Positions 1 through 10,087 of a DNA stretch of 64,000 nucleotides are shown here, piece after piece; positions within the stretch are counted from its first letter, which is position 1, and every line of letters starts with the position of its first letter. This DNA is from Palsa-504 sp963744005 (lineage in GTDB: Bacteria > Actinomycetota > Actinomycetes > Streptosporangiales > Streptosporangiaceae), in contig CAVURU010000004.1 of the NCBI GenBank assembly GCA_963744005.1, forward strand, positions 1,054,001-1,118,000. Reading direction: 5' to 3'. The notes beneath the pieces were generated by a model, which was given only the letters and a program-made list of their open reading frames with translations, did not search any database and was not told where the DNA came from. A program made the translations under genes and the position numbers.

Positions 1-162
1 GCTTATTTGCGTGAGCCCAATGCTGCCTTAGGGACCAGGCTTTCCCGCCGTACCCGCTCTTTTTTTACCGAACGGGCCATGCTTTCCGCCCACCCTGACC
101 CGGCCTGAGCATCCCGGGGTAACGACTACCCGCGGGTACCCTTCGGGTGGAGGCCGAGGCTG

Positions 163-1305
163 ATGCAGCGCGAGATTTTCACCCCGGAACACGACGCGTT
201 CCGCGAGATGGTGCAGGCCTTCATCGCGCGGGAGATCACGCCGTACCACGCCCAGTGGGAGCGGGACGGGATCGTCTCCCGTGAGGTCTGGCGCGCGGCC
301 GGCCGGGCCGGGCTGCTCGGCATCCACATCGACCAGAAGTACGGCGGCGGCGGCGACCCGGACTACCGGTACTACGTCGTCCTGAACGAGGAGCTGGCCC
401 GGGCCGGCGCTACCGGCCCGATGTTCCAGCTGCACAACGACATGATCGGCCCGTACCTGGACCGGCTGACCACGCCGGAGCAGAAGGAGCGGTGGCTGCC
501 CGGCTACTGCTCGGGTGAGCTCATCGCGGCCATCGCCATGACCGAGCCGGGGGCGGGCAGCGACCTGCAGGGCATCCGGACCACCGCGCTCCGCGACGGC
601 GACCGCTACCTGCTGAACGGCCAGAAGACCTTCATCTCCAACGGGCAGCTGGCCGACCTGGTGGTCGTCGTGGCCCGCACCGACACCGACGCCGGGCACC
701 GTGGCATCAGCCTGCTGGTGGCCGAGCGCGGCATGCCCGGCTTCACCCGCGGCCGGAACCTGGACAAGCTCGGCATGCACGCCCAGGACACCTCGGAGCT
801 GTCCTTCGCCGACGTCGAGGTGCCCGCCGAGAACCTGCTCGGCGCCGAAGGCGGCGGGTTCGCCGCCCTCATGCAGAACCTGCCCCGTGAGCGCCTCACC
901 ATCGGCGTCAACGCCCTGGCCGTGGCCGAGCAGGCCTTCGCCGACACGCTGGCGTACGCCAAGGAGCGGACCGCGTTCGGCCAGAGCGTGGGCAGCTTTC
1001 AGCACAGCAAGTTCCTGCTGGCCGAGATGGCCACCGAGCTGGCCGTGGCCCGGGCCTTCACCGACCGTGCCATCACCGCGCACTGTGCCGGCCAGCTGAG
1101 CACCGACGAGGCCTCTATGGCCAAGTGGTGGAACACCGAGCTGTGCAACCGGGTCACCGACCGGTGCGTCCAGTTGCACGGTGGTTACGGCTACATGCGC
1201 GAGTACCCGGTGGGCCGGGCGTGGGCCGACAGCCGGGTCCAGTCCATCTTCGGCGGCACTACCGAGATTCAGAAAGAGATCATCGCTCGCAGCCTCGGCT
1301 TGTAA
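163..1305 (+). CDS. Acyl-CoA dehydrogenase (long-chain/isovaleryl type)
   Basis: A 380-residue FAD-dependent acyl-CoA dehydrogenase that would introduce the alpha,beta double bond in an acyl-CoA thioester and pass electrons to ETF. Visible family motifs are MTEPGAGSDLQG and NGQKTFISNG in the middle beta domain, YAKERTAFGQ in the C-terminal helical domain, and the C-terminal signature QLHGGYGYMREYPV followed by IFGGTTEIQKEI. The position of the medium-chain-type catalytic Glu (Y-E-G-T) is Gly here, as in long-chain/isovaleryl enzymes whose base lies on an earlier helix; VAEQAF just before YAKERTAFG is the candidate. Length is normal. GGAGG at 149-153 supports the ATG at 163. Substrate is not predictable. 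It stands alone, followed by a cold-shock gene on its own promoter region. Confidence 0.93.
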   Translation: MQREIFTPEHDAFREMVQAFIAREITPYHAQWERDGIVSREVWRAAGRAGLLGIHIDQKYGGGGDPDYRYYVVLNEELARAGATGPMFQLHNDMIGPYLDRLTTPEQKERWLPGYCSGELIAAIAMTEPGAGSDLQGIRTTALRDGDRYLLNGQKTFISNGQLADLVVVVARTDTDAGHRGISLLVAERGMPGFTRGRNLDKLGMHAQDTSELSFADVEVPAENLLGAEGGGFAALMQNLPRERLTIGVNALAVAEQAFADTLAYAKERTAFGQSVGSFQHSKFLLAEMATELAVARAFTDRAITAHCAGQLSTDEASMAKWWNTELCNRVTDRCVQLHGGYGYMREYPVGRAWADSRVQSIFGGTTEIQKEIIARSLGL

Positions 1306-1513
1306 GCGCTGTCGCGTCAGCGAGCGCCGATACCGCGTCATGGTGTTTAATGGGGCGCGGTTGGAGTCGAAGTTCGTGTACGTGTCACAGCGCTTGCGAA
1401 GTTCGGACCGCGAGCGCCGCTGGCATTCCCAGCCAAGCCTTAACGGGCAGGCGGTCGCGCCAATCCAGGTCGCACGTACGTGCCACCTGAAGATCGTCCC
1501 ACCAGGAAGGCAC

Positions 1514-1717
1514 ATGGCTCAGGGCACCGTTAAGTGGTTCAACGCCGACAAGGGTTACGGCTTCATCGCCCCCGACGACGGCACCGACGACGTTTTCGTT
1601 CACTACTCCGCCATTCAGGCCACGGGTTACCGCAGCCTCGAGGAAAACCAGCGGGTCGAGTACACCGCCGGACGGGGTCCGAAGGGTCCGCAGGCCGAGC
1701 AGGTCTCGCCGATCTAG
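1514..1717 (+). CDS. Cold-shock protein (CspA family)
   Basis: A 67-residue single cold-shock domain that binds single-stranded RNA/DNA as an RNA chaperone. It begins MAQGTVKWFNADKGYGFI, containing the RNP1 motif (KGYGFI), and has an RNP2-like VFVHYSAI, with the usual C-terminal GPKGPQAEQV. Longer in-frame starts exist but the ATG at 1514, with AGGAAGG just upstream, gives the exact family length. The roughly 200 bases before it, back to the acyl-CoA dehydrogenase, carry no gene and may include a structured 5' untranslated leader, common for cold-shock genes. A strong hairpin follows the stop. Confidence 0.96.
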   Translation: MAQGTVKWFNADKGYGFIAPDDGTDDVFVHYSAIQATGYRSLEENQRVEYTAGRGPKGPQAEQVSPI

Positions 1718-1743
1718 TCGGGCGGCGTCAAGCAGTACCTGTA

Positions 1744-1775
1744 CCCGGCTGAGGGACACATGTCCCTCAGCCGGG
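1744..1775 (+). terminator. Hairpin terminator after the cold-shock gene
   Basis: The arms CCCGGCTGAGGGACA (1744-1758) and TGTCCCTCAGCCGGG (1761-1775) are perfectly complementary over 15 bases, 26 bases after the cold-shock stop codon. No long U tract follows, as is common for terminators in GC-rich actinobacteria. Confidence 0.75.
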
Positions 1776-1823
1776 GCATATAACGGACGGCCGAGGTCCC
1801 TCAGCCTGACCTGGAGGATCATC

Positions 1824-2501
1824 ATGACCGACAGCGCTCAGGCCCGGCATCCGGTGCCGGAGATGATCCGGCTTCAGACCATGCTCACGCCCGTGCCGCT
1901 GATTCCGGACATCAGCTTGTACCGGGCCGACGATCCGATTGGCCTGTGGCGACGCACTGAGCTCACGTCCGGGCCTGCCGGACAGGATCCGCCCTACTGG
2001 GCCTTCGCCTGGGCCGGCGGCCTGGCGCTGGCTCGCTACCTGCTGGACCACCCGGAACTGGCCCGCGACCGGGACGCGATCGACATCGCCTCCGGCTCGG
2101 GTGTGGTGGCCATCGCGGCCGCTCGGGCTGGCGCCATGGCCGTGACCGCCTACGACATCGACCCCGTGGCCTGCGAGGCGACCCGCATGAACGCGGCCGC
2201 CAACGATGTGACGATCAACGCTGTGTGCGCTGATGTCCTCGACCTGGACGACGGTGTGGTCTCCGGCACCGGGCTGGTCACCGTGGCGGATGCCTTCTAC
2301 CAGCCGGATCTGGCCGCCAAGATGATGCGGTTCCTGCACCGGCAGCGCGAGCGGGGCGCTGAGGTCCTGGTCGGCGACTTCGGCCGCGCCTTCCTGGCCC
2401 GCGACCAGCTCATTCCGCTGGCCAGCTACGACGTTCCCGGCCAGCGCATGATGGAAGGCACGGACATCATGCACACGACAGTGTGGATGCTCCGCGGATA
2501 A
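1824..2501 (+). CDS. Class I SAM-dependent methyltransferase (ETFB-lysine/PrmA-like)
   Basis: A 225-residue protein with a seven-strand methyltransferase core. The SAM-binding motif I is AIDIASGSGVVAIAAARAGA, followed by an acidic strand end AYDIDPVACEAT and NAVCADVLDLDD. The N-terminal MLTPVPLIPDISLYRADD and PPYWAFAWAGGLALARYLLD resemble the ETFB-lysine methyltransferase/nicotinamide N-methyltransferase-like group, so a protein substrate is plausible but not shown. GGAGG at 1811-1815 supports the ATG. It lies between the cold-shock terminator and a convergent lipoprotein gene and is probably monocistronic. Confidence 0.82.
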   Translation: MTDSAQARHPVPEMIRLQTMLTPVPLIPDISLYRADDPIGLWRRTELTSGPAGQDPPYWAFAWAGGLALARYLLDHPELARDRDAIDIASGSGVVAIAAARAGAMAVTAYDIDPVACEATRMNAAANDVTINAVCADVLDLDDGVVSGTGLVTVADAFYQPDLAAKMMRFLHRQRERGAEVLVGDFGRAFLARDQLIPLASYDVPGQRMMEGTDIMHTTVWMLRG

Positions 2502-2550
2502 CCGCTGGTCGCGATCACCCGCGGAGCTCATCTCACGCAGTGCGCGCCGC

Positions 2551-3189
2551 TCAGCTTCCGACGTTGACGTACCACTTCCCGTTGACCTCGACGCACGGGG
2601 CCAGCGTGTACACGTTCTGGTCGCTGTTGCTGTTGTTCGCCTCGGTCCACAGCGTGCTGAACGACTTCCCGCCGGAGAAGATGGCCGCCGGGTCGTTGTT
2701 GGTGAAGCACTGGGGCGTCTCGCCCGGCGTGCAGTATGTGCCCGTCGTCCCGACCAGGGCCTGGCTGCCCTTGATCGCGACGTACCCGATGGCCGGGGTC
2801 TTGACCGACGGCGCGTCCGTGGGCGACAGCTCCGTGGCGCCGCTGGCGCAGCTGGACTGCGCGCTCGGCAGCAGGAACGCGCACTCGCCCGCGTAGTTCT
2901 TCGCGTTGACCGCGGCCAGCACGCCCTGCACGGCTGCGCCCGGCGAGTCGTTCCCGGCCGCCACGGTGGCCGGCCCGGTGACCGTCACCCCCGAGCCGAG
3001 CCCGGCGGCCCACGAGGGCTGAGCCGCCGCAGAGGCCTGGGTGCTCTGCGCCTGGGAGGCGGCCGTGCTCGGCGCGGTCTGGGGGCTCGAGCTGGAGCCG
3101 GAGCTGGAGCTGCATCCCGCCACCGCGAGCAGCCCGGCCAGTCCGCCGCCGAGCAGCGCAGCCCGGGCCCGAACTGAAATCGTCGTCAT
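2551..3189 (-). CDS. Secreted lipoprotein of unknown function
   Basis: Predicted 212-residue lipoprotein. The start chosen (ATG at 3189) gives a short basic N-terminus, a hydrophobic segment and the lipobox VAGC with Cys26, followed by a Ser/Ala/Gln-rich linker typical of actinobacterial surface lipoproteins. An upstream in-frame start would add 43 residues before the signal peptide and is unlikely. The mature domain (about residues 70-212) contains CAFLLPSAQSSC-like cysteine pairs and ends VEVNGKWYVNVGS, a pattern seen in small extracytoplasmic alpha+beta domains that monitor or bind ligands. I do not recognise a specific function. It converges with the methyltransferase upstream and diverges from the beta-helix lipoprotein downstream. 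Confidence 0.72.
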   Translation of the reverse strand: MTTISVRARAALLGGGLAGLLAVAGCSSSSGSSSSPQTAPSTAASQAQSTQASAAAQPSWAAGLGSGVTVTGPATVAAGNDSPGAAVQGVLAAVNAKNYAGECAFLLPSAQSSCASGATELSPTDAPSVKTPAIGYVAIKGSQALVGTTGTYCTPGETPQCFTNNDPAAIFSGGKSFSTLWTEANNSNSDQNVYTLAPCVEVNGKWYVNVGS

Positions 3190-3389
3190 ATCGGTCCAAT
3201 TTTCGCTGAAATGATCATGGTGCGGCTGCGCCGCCCCTGGATGGTACTCCTGACCAGGCCATCGGCTGGCCCGCCTTGGTGAACGCGATCCCCGGGATTT
3301 AGTGCCTCCGGGCCCCAAATGGCGTCAGTTCTTACGGATCCCTATAAATGGCGATTCGAGCCCATCCCGGCTTGCTAGCGTCTCGCCCC

Positions 3390-4631
<1,242 letters not shown>

Positions 4632-4661
4632 CCGCCCCGGCCCCGCCGGACGCCGCCGCGC

Positions 4662-5003
4662 CTACCAGCCGAGCTCGCCCAGCCGGTCGTCGTCGATGCC
4701 GAAATAGTGCCCCACCTCGTGGATGACGGTCCGCCGGACCTCGGCGGCGACCTGCTCCTCGGTCCGGCAGACCGCGCAGATGGCCAGGCGGTAGATGGTG
4801 ATCCGGTCCGGCAGCACTCCGGCGTAATCCGAGGTCCGGCTGGTCAGCGGCACGCCCTCGTACAGCCCGAGCAGGCCGGGCGGTCCGGCGCCGTGCTCGA
4901 CCGTGACGGCCACGTTCCGCAGCTGCCGGCCGAGCTCCTCGGGCAGCCCGTCCAGCGCCTCGGCCACCATCTCTTCGAACCGGCTGGGCTCCACGTCGAC
5001 CAC
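4662..5003 (-). CDS. Zincin-like metallopeptidase family protein (PF06262 type)
   Basis: A 113-residue protein with the zinc-protease motif HEVGHYFGIDDDRL near the C-terminus, i.e. HExxH plus downstream Gly-x-Asp, as in the small minimal-gluzincin family PF06262. The N-terminal FEEMVAEALDGLPEEL is the family's usual first helix. The GTG at 5003 gives the normal length. Function in this family is poorly known; peptidase activity is inferred from the motif. It is divergent from a methyltransferase gene with only 32 bases between start codons, so the two promoters must overlap. Confidence 0.88.
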   Translation of the reverse strand: MVDVEPSRFEEMVAEALDGLPEELGRQLRNVAVTVEHGAGPPGLLGLYEGVPLTSRTSDYAGVLPDRITIYRLAICAVCRTEEQVAAEVRRTVIHEVGHYFGIDDDRLGELGW

Positions 5004-5035
5004 CCGTCCATTGTCCAGGCCGCAATACTGGAACG

Positions 5036-5860
5036 GTGCCGTACGACCCGACCATCTATCTCGGCGCCGCGGCGCACTACCGGTACGGCCGCCCGGCGTA
5101 CTCGCCGCAGCTCGAAGCCTTCCTGGCCCGCCAGGCGGGCCTGGACGGGACGGGCCGGCTCCTGGACGTCGGCTGCGGCCCGGGCGTGCTGACCGTCCGC
5201 CTCGCCCGCCTGGTCGACCAGGCCACCGGCCTGGATCCCGACCCCGCCATGCTGGCCGAGGGCCGCCGGGCCGCCGCGCAGCAGGGGGCGGCGAACATCC
5301 GGTGGGTCCAGGGCCTGGCCGAGGACCTGCCCGCGGTCGCGCCCGGGCCGTACCGGCTGGTGACGTTCGGCCAGTCCTTCCACTGGACCGACGAGCAGCC
5401 AGTGGCCGAGGCCGTCTTCGACCTGCTGGCGCCGGGCGGCTGGCTGGCCCTCGTCGTGCACACGGTGCCGGGCCGCCCCCGGCCGCCCGATCCCGGGGTC
5501 CCGCCCATCCCGCACGAGGAGATCAGGGCGCTGGTGGTGAAGTATCTGGGCTCGACCCGGCGGGCCGGCCAGGGCCTGACCGCGGAGCGGACGCACCGTT
5601 TCGAGGACGTGCTGGCCCGGACCCGCTTCGGCGGCACGCAGCAGTTCTTCCTGCCTGGCCTGCCTGACCTGCTGCGCGACAGCGAGAGCGTGCTGGCCGG
5701 CTACTTCTCCCTCTCCTCCTCGGCGCCGCACCTGTTCGGTGACCGGGCCGGCCAGTTCGCCGCCGAGGTCCGGGCGCTGCTGGCGGAGCGTTCCCCGGCG
5801 GGCCTGTTCTGGGACTGGCCGGGCGACACCGAGGTGGTCATGGCCCGCAGGCCCGGCTGA
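5036..5860 (+). CDS. Class I SAM-dependent methyltransferase
   Basis: A 274-residue small-molecule-type methyltransferase. Motif I is LLDVGCGPGVLTVRLARL, then the acidic loop GLDPDPAMLAEGRR, with a motif at FGQSFHWTDEQPVAEAVF and the post-core LLAPGGWLALVVH. These match the methyltransferase type 11 family. Start is GTG 5036; the protein begins MPYDPTIYLGAAAHY, matching the family's N-terminal DPxxY...Y-RYGRP pattern. The substrate is unknown. Divergent from the zincin gene, convergent with the PLD-like gene. Confidence 0.85.
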   Translation: MPYDPTIYLGAAAHYRYGRPAYSPQLEAFLARQAGLDGTGRLLDVGCGPGVLTVRLARLVDQATGLDPDPAMLAEGRRAAAQQGAANIRWVQGLAEDLPAVAPGPYRLVTFGQSFHWTDEQPVAEAVFDLLAPGGWLALVVHTVPGRPRPPDPGVPPIPHEEIRALVVKYLGSTRRAGQGLTAERTHRFEDVLARTRFGGTQQFFLPGLPDLLRDSESVLAGYFSLSSSAPHLFGDRAGQFAAEVRALLAERSPAGLFWDWPGDTEVVMARRPG

Positions 5861-5867
5861 CCCCGCC

Positions 5868-6521
5868 CTACTCCTCGCCCGAGGCCGGCGTGGCGGCCGA
5901 GGCGGGGGCCGGCGGCATGGCCGGCCTCGTGTCACCCGTGGCCGGGGCCTGGAACTTCGTCACGTCCAGCTTGGTCCCCACCATCTGCTTGAGCATGAAA
6001 TCGTGGTTCAGGTCGAGGATGGCGCGGGTCTCGGCCGCGACCACCGCGTTGCGGCTCAGGGTCAGCTCGTTGTCCTGCTGCTGCTCGCCCGACAGCGACC
6101 AGTTGGTCGAGCCCTTGACCGTGTAGACGCCGTCCACGATCACGATCTTCAGGTGCGAGATCGCGTTGTGCACCGAGCTGGTGCCGATCGCGATGCTGTT
6201 GCCGAACGCGTCGTTGGCCCACGCGGCCAGGATCTGCTTTTCGTGCGCGCCGGTCGCCTGGCTGCGGTCCAGGCTCATCTGCACGTAGACCTTCTCGTCG
6301 GCCAGCTTGCCCTGGATGATCTTGTTCAGCTCGTCGTCGTCATAGCCGAACATGTTCACCACGATCGAGTGCTGGGCGCTGCCCAGCAGCGCGACCAGCA
6401 GCCCGTGCACGTTGTCCCGCGGGGCGAAGAAGGTCCGCTGATCGTCGGGGTAGCCGTCCAGGAAACGGCCCTCGGCCTTGTACGTGGCCAGGCCATCCCA
6501 AGCAAAAGGTGCGTCAGCCAT
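5868..6521 (-). CDS. Phospholipase D-like domain protein (single HKD motif)
   Basis: About 217 residues with one PLD-superfamily active-site motif, HLKIVIVDG followed by KGSTNWS (HxK(x)4D...GS/TN). One HKD per chain implies dimerisation to form the active site, as in Nuc-type endonucleases and the bacterial PLD-like phosphodiesterases. No signal peptide is present, so it is probably cytoplasmic. The tail (about 190-217) is a Pro/Ala-rich disordered segment. Two adjacent ATG codons (6524 and 6521) are available; the GAGGGGAA sequence upstream fits 6521 better. Substrate could be nucleic acid or phospholipid; the sequence does not decide. Confidence 0.85.
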   Translation of the reverse strand: MADAPFAWDGLATYKAEGRFLDGYPDDQRTFFAPRDNVHGLLVALLGSAQHSIVVNMFGYDDDELNKIIQGKLADEKVYVQMSLDRSQATGAHEKQILAAWANDAFGNSIAIGTSSVHNAISHLKIVIVDGVYTVKGSTNWSLSGEQQQDNELTLSRNAVVAAETRAILDLNHDFMLKQMVGTKLDVTKFQAPATGDTRPAMPPAPASAATPASGEE

Positions 6522-6585
6522 CATTTCCCCTCTCCCTTGGCCTTATCGTGGCGGCCCGCCCGGCGTCTGTCCATCTGCCGCGGGC

Positions 6586-7521
6586 CTACCTGACGGTGAC
6601 AAGGGCGTGCACGTCCGGCACCATGGCCGCCACCCGGTCCAGGGCGGCCTCGTCCCAGGGCTGTCTCGGGCTGACCATGGCGTGGTCGATGCCGCGGGCG
6701 GCCAGCTCGGCCAGGTGAGCGACGACCCGGCCCGGGTCGTCATCGGGGTCGACGAAGGTCGACACCGTTTTCTCGATGGCATCGTAGTCCCGGCCGGCCT
6801 CGGCGCAGTGCCCGCGCAGCACGTCGAGCTTGTGCCGCAGGTTGTCGGCGAAGCCGGTGCCGGGCAGGTCGAACAGGTTGCACATGTCGGCATACCGGGC
6901 CACCAGCCGGAGGGTCTTGCCCTCGCCGCTGCCCGCGATCAGGATCGGCGGGTGCGGCCGCTGCAGGGTATTGGGGGAGTTCAGCGGCCGCAGCAGCTGG
7001 TAGTGGGTGCCCTCGAACGGCTCCTCGTCGCCGCGCCACATCTGCAGCGCGATCTGCACCACCTCCTCCAGCCGCTCGAACCGCTCGGCCAGCGGCGGGA
7101 ACGGGATGCCCAGCCCGTAGACCTCGAAGTCGCGGGGCGAGCGCCCCGGCGGCAACTGGTTGAACGGCGCCCCGGCCCCCACGCCGAAGATGACCCGGCC
7201 GCCGCTGAGCACGTCGGTCGAGGTCACCGCCTTGACCAGCACGCCGGGGTGCCGGTAGGCCACGCTCGTGACCATGGTGCCCAGCCGGATCTGCCTGGTC
7301 TGCGCGGCCAGGAAGGCCAGCACGGCGTAGGCCTCCAGCAGCGGCGCCTCGGCCGGCTGGCCGGTCACCGGGATCTGGAAGAAGTGGTCCATGGTCCAGA
7401 TGCTGTCGAGGCCGGCGTCATCGGCCCGCCGGGCCAGGCGGCCGAGCAGCGGCCCCATCCGGTCCGGCTCGGTGCCCAGCGGAAAGCCGCTGATCGAGAT
7501 GCCCAGTTTCATAACGACCAT
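6586..7521 (-). CDS. LLM-class F420-dependent oxidoreductase
   Basis: A 311-residue luciferase-like TIM-barrel protein. It begins MKLGISISGFPLGTE and has the family segments IWTMDHFFQIP, YRHPGVLVKAVTSTDVLSGG and RVIFGVGAGAPFN, typical of actinobacterial F420-dependent oxidoreductases near the Rv1855c group. It would reduce or oxidise an unknown substrate using F420 rather than FMN; this is inferred from the family. Start could be ATG 7521 or ATG 7512. It is divergent from an XRE-type regulator (start 7616), which may control it. Confidence 0.85.
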   Translation of the reverse strand: MVVMKLGISISGFPLGTEPDRMGPLLGRLARRADDAGLDSIWTMDHFFQIPVTGQPAEAPLLEAYAVLAFLAAQTRQIRLGTMVTSVAYRHPGVLVKAVTSTDVLSGGRVIFGVGAGAPFNQLPPGRSPRDFEVYGLGIPFPPLAERFERLEEVVQIALQMWRGDEEPFEGTHYQLLRPLNSPNTLQRPHPPILIAGSGEGKTLRLVARYADMCNLFDLPGTGFADNLRHKLDVLRGHCAEAGRDYDAIEKTVSTFVDPDDDPGRVVAHLAELAARGIDHAMVSPRQPWDEAALDRVAAMVPDVHALVTVR

Positions 7522-7615
7522 GCTCGGCCCCCGGGCGCCCTGGCATCCAGGTCCGGCCCGACCGTGGTACGCGCAGTACCACCCAGGTGACGCTTCCAGG
7601 GGCGAGACTGGTGGT

Positions 7616-8510
7616 GTGCAGCCACCCGACGGAATCGGCCCGTACCTCCAGGCCTGGCGTCACCGCCTCCAGCCCGGCGACGTCGGCCTGCCCGCGGGCC
7701 TGTCCCGCCGGACCCGCGGGCTGCGCCGCGAGGAGCTGGCCTCGCTGGCCGGCATCTCGGTCGACTACCTGGTCCGCCTCGAGCAGGGCCGGGCCGTCAA
7801 CCCCTCAGCGCAGGTGCTCGCCGCCCTGTCCCGCGCGCTGCGGCTGACCACCCAGGAGCGCGACCACCTCTACACCCTGGCCGGCCAGGCCCCGCCCAGG
7901 CGATCCGCGATCAGCGCGCACGTGCCGCCCAGCGTGCAGCGCCTCATCGACCGGCTCGCCGACCTGCCGGTCGCCGTCTACGACCCGGCCTGGACCATCA
8001 TCACCTGGAACGCGGCCTGGGCCGGGCTGATGGGCGATCCGTCGGCCCGCAGCGGCCGGGACCGGAACCTGGTCTGGCGGACCTTCACCGGCCAGTCGAG
8101 CCGGGTCCGCCAGGACGACGGCGAGGCGGACGAGTTCGAGGTCAGCGCCGTCGCCGACCTGCGGCGGGCGGCCGGCACCTATCCGGACGACGCCGGGCTG
8201 CGCCAGCTCATCGACGATCTGCACCAGGCCAGCGAGCGGTTCGCCCGGCTCTGGGCCGAGCGGACCGTCACCACCGCGGGTTCGGGCCGCAAGACCATCG
8301 TGCATCCGGAAGTCGGCCCCATCACCCTGGACTGCGACGTGCTCACCGCGGCCGGCTCGGACCTGCGACTCGTCGTGTACACCGCCGAGCCGTCCAGCCC
8401 GGACGCCGACCGGCTCAAGCTGGCCCAGGTCGTCGGCCTCCAGGAACTCGACGCCCGCGGCCTCCCGGCGGGCCTGGCACGAGGAGGACCGCGGCCTGCG
8501 GCGGCGTTAG
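7616..8510 (+). CDS. XRE-family regulator with MmyB-like ligand domain (C-terminal frameshift)
   Basis: The N-terminal helix-turn-helix is seen in GLRREELASLAGISVDYLVRLEQGR (given in part), followed by LAALSRALRLT. The C-terminal half is MmyB-like, with LADLPVAVYDPAWTIITWN. Start is GTG 7616. The open frame runs on to 8650, 130 bases into the next gene, which is abnormal. A single extra base around 8440-8465 explains it: in the +1 frame the protein ends WHEEDRGLRRR with TAG at 8508-8510, ten bases before the next start. Divergent from the F420-dependent LLM gene, so likely autoregulation plus control of that neighbour. Confidence 0.82.
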
Positions 8511-8520
8511 GCTGCTGTCC

Positions 8521-9489
8521 GTGCGCACGCCCGTCTGTGATCTGCTCGGGATCGAGCACCCGGTCGTCCAGGCCCCGATCGGGACAGCCGCCGTGCCGCA
8601 GCTCGCGGCCGCCGTGTCGCAGGTCGGCGCGCTCGGCACCGTCGCCCTGACCTGGGCCGCAGACGTGGCCGCGGTGATCACCGAGACCGCCGCCCTGACC
8701 AGCAGGCCGTTCGCCGGCAACCTGATCCTGCAGTGGGATCAGCACCGCCGGCTCGACGCGGCGCTGGCGGCCGGGCTGCGGATCGTCTCGCTGTTCTGGG
8801 GCGACCCCGCCCCCTACGTCGACCAGGCCCACCAGGCCGGGGCCCTGCTCCTGCACAGCGTGGGCAGCGCCGCCGAAGCGCGCCTGGCGGCCGACGCCGG
8901 GGTCGACGTGATCGTGGCCCAGGGCTGGGAGGCGGGCGGCCACGTCTGGGGCTCGGTGGGTGCCCTGCCGCTCGTCCCGGCCGTCGTCGACGCGGTCGCG
9001 CCCGTGCCGGTCATCGCGGCCGGCGGGATCGGCGACAGCCGCGGCGTGGCCGCCGTCCTTGCGCTCGGCGCCCAGGCCGCCTGGCTGGGCACCAGGTTCC
9101 TGCTCGCCGCCGAAGCCCCGGTGCACGAGGAGTACCGCCGCCGGCTCATCGCCGCCGCCGAGACCGACGCGCACTGGTACCCCGACCTGTACCAGGTGGG
9201 CTGGCCCGATGCCCCGCACCGGGCCCTTCACAACGCCACCGCCCAGGCCTGGGAAGCGGCCGGCCGCCCCGCCCCGGGCGGCCGACCCGGCGAAGGTGAG
9301 CCGGTCGCCTACCGGCCCTCGGGCGACCCGATCGTCCGTTACGCCTCCGCACTCCCGCTGGATGGCACCACCGGCGACGTCGCCGCGCTCTCGCTGTGGG
9401 CCGGGCAGAGCGTCGGCCTCGCCGCCCGGGTGCAGCCCGCTGCCGCCATCGTCGCCGAGCTGATCTCCGGCCTGTCCGCCTCGGCGTAA
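8521..9489 (+). CDS. Nitronate monooxygenase-like protein (NPD/2-nitropropane dioxygenase family)
   Basis: A 322-residue FMN-binding TIM barrel. It has the family start LLGIEHPVVQAPIGT, the FMN/catalytic loop AQGWEAGGHVWG and the phosphate-binding strands VIAAGGIGD and GAQAAWLGTRFL. The family oxidises alkyl nitronates such as propionate-3-nitronate to carbonyl plus nitrite; related members are enoyl-ACP reductases, so the exact substrate is open. The catalytic-His equivalent lies in EAGGH. Start is GTG 8521, ten bases after the corrected stop of the regulator, so the two may be co-transcribed. Confidence 0.87.
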   Translation: MRTPVCDLLGIEHPVVQAPIGTAAVPQLAAAVSQVGALGTVALTWAADVAAVITETAALTSRPFAGNLILQWDQHRRLDAALAAGLRIVSLFWGDPAPYVDQAHQAGALLLHSVGSAAEARLAADAGVDVIVAQGWEAGGHVWGSVGALPLVPAVVDAVAPVPVIAAGGIGDSRGVAAVLALGAQAAWLGTRFLLAAEAPVHEEYRRRLIAAAETDAHWYPDLYQVGWPDAPHRALHNATAQAWEAAGRPAPGGRPGEGEPVAYRPSGDPIVRYASALPLDGTTGDVAALSLWAGQSVGLAARVQPAAAIVAELISGLSASA

Positions 9490-9558
9490 TCGCCGGATCG
9501 CGCGGTTATCGGCCGGCTGATGTCACTATGGTGGGTGCCGGCGCAAGGAGGGGGACCA

Positions 9559-10083
9559 ATGGGAACTGGCCCGGACAATAGCAGCCGAGAGCGGCCCCGC
9601 CCGGTCGTGCCGGCTGATCTGGCCAATCCTTATCCCAGCCCGATCGTGGTGAGCGGCGGAAAAGGCTCCTACCTCCGGCTGCCGACCCCGGGAAGCGTGG
9701 TCGAACGGCTCGGCGGCCTGGCCGCGCTGAACGAACGGATAACGGCCATTGATGCCTCGGAACCTTTTGAATCGGGCGAAGTCAGCGACCATGATGCCGC
9801 GGAACTGGCCGCGCACTATGACACCTTCCTGGCCCGCCTCGAGGTGATTTCCTATCCGACTCCGATACACACGGATCCGGCCGGCGGATGGTCCGTCGCC
9901 ATCCCCATCCCGGAGTCGGTGATCGAGCGGCTCGGCGGCCCGGCCCAGCTGCGAAACCGGCTCGCCTCGATCCGCGCCGAACAGGCCGTCGAGGCCCGCC
10001 CGGCCGATGTGACCAGTCTGACGGCCGACTACGACGGGCTCCTCGGCCAGATCGAGACCGTCATCAAGCCGCCCGCCACCTGA
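9559..10083 (+). CDS. Uncharacterised protein with an internal tandem duplication
   Basis: About 174 residues from ATG 9559, which is preceded by AAGGAGGGG (9545-9553); an upstream ATG at 9520 would put that Shine-Dalgarno inside the gene. The protein is two copies of one unit: PGSVVERLGGLAALNERI ... AAHYDTFLARLEVI (about 45-97) and PESVIERLGGPAQLRNRL ... TADYDGLLGQIETVI (about 117-168). No signal peptide or known domain is recognised. Its stop is four bases before the start of a membrane-protein gene, so the two very probably form an operon and may act together. Confidence 0.72.
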   Translation: MGTGPDNSSRERPRPVVPADLANPYPSPIVVSGGKGSYLRLPTPGSVVERLGGLAALNERITAIDASEPFESGEVSDHDAAELAAHYDTFLARLEVISYPTPIHTDPAGGWSVAIPIPESVIERLGGPAQLRNRLASIRAEQAVEARPADVTSLTADYDGLLGQIETVIKPPAT

Positions 10084-10087
10084 TGAC

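Noticed and set aside
6..22. Near match TGCGTGAGCCCAATGCT to 24246-24262
   Set aside because: One mismatch over 17 bases is expected by chance a few times in 64 kb, and neither site has a consistent position relative to a gene.
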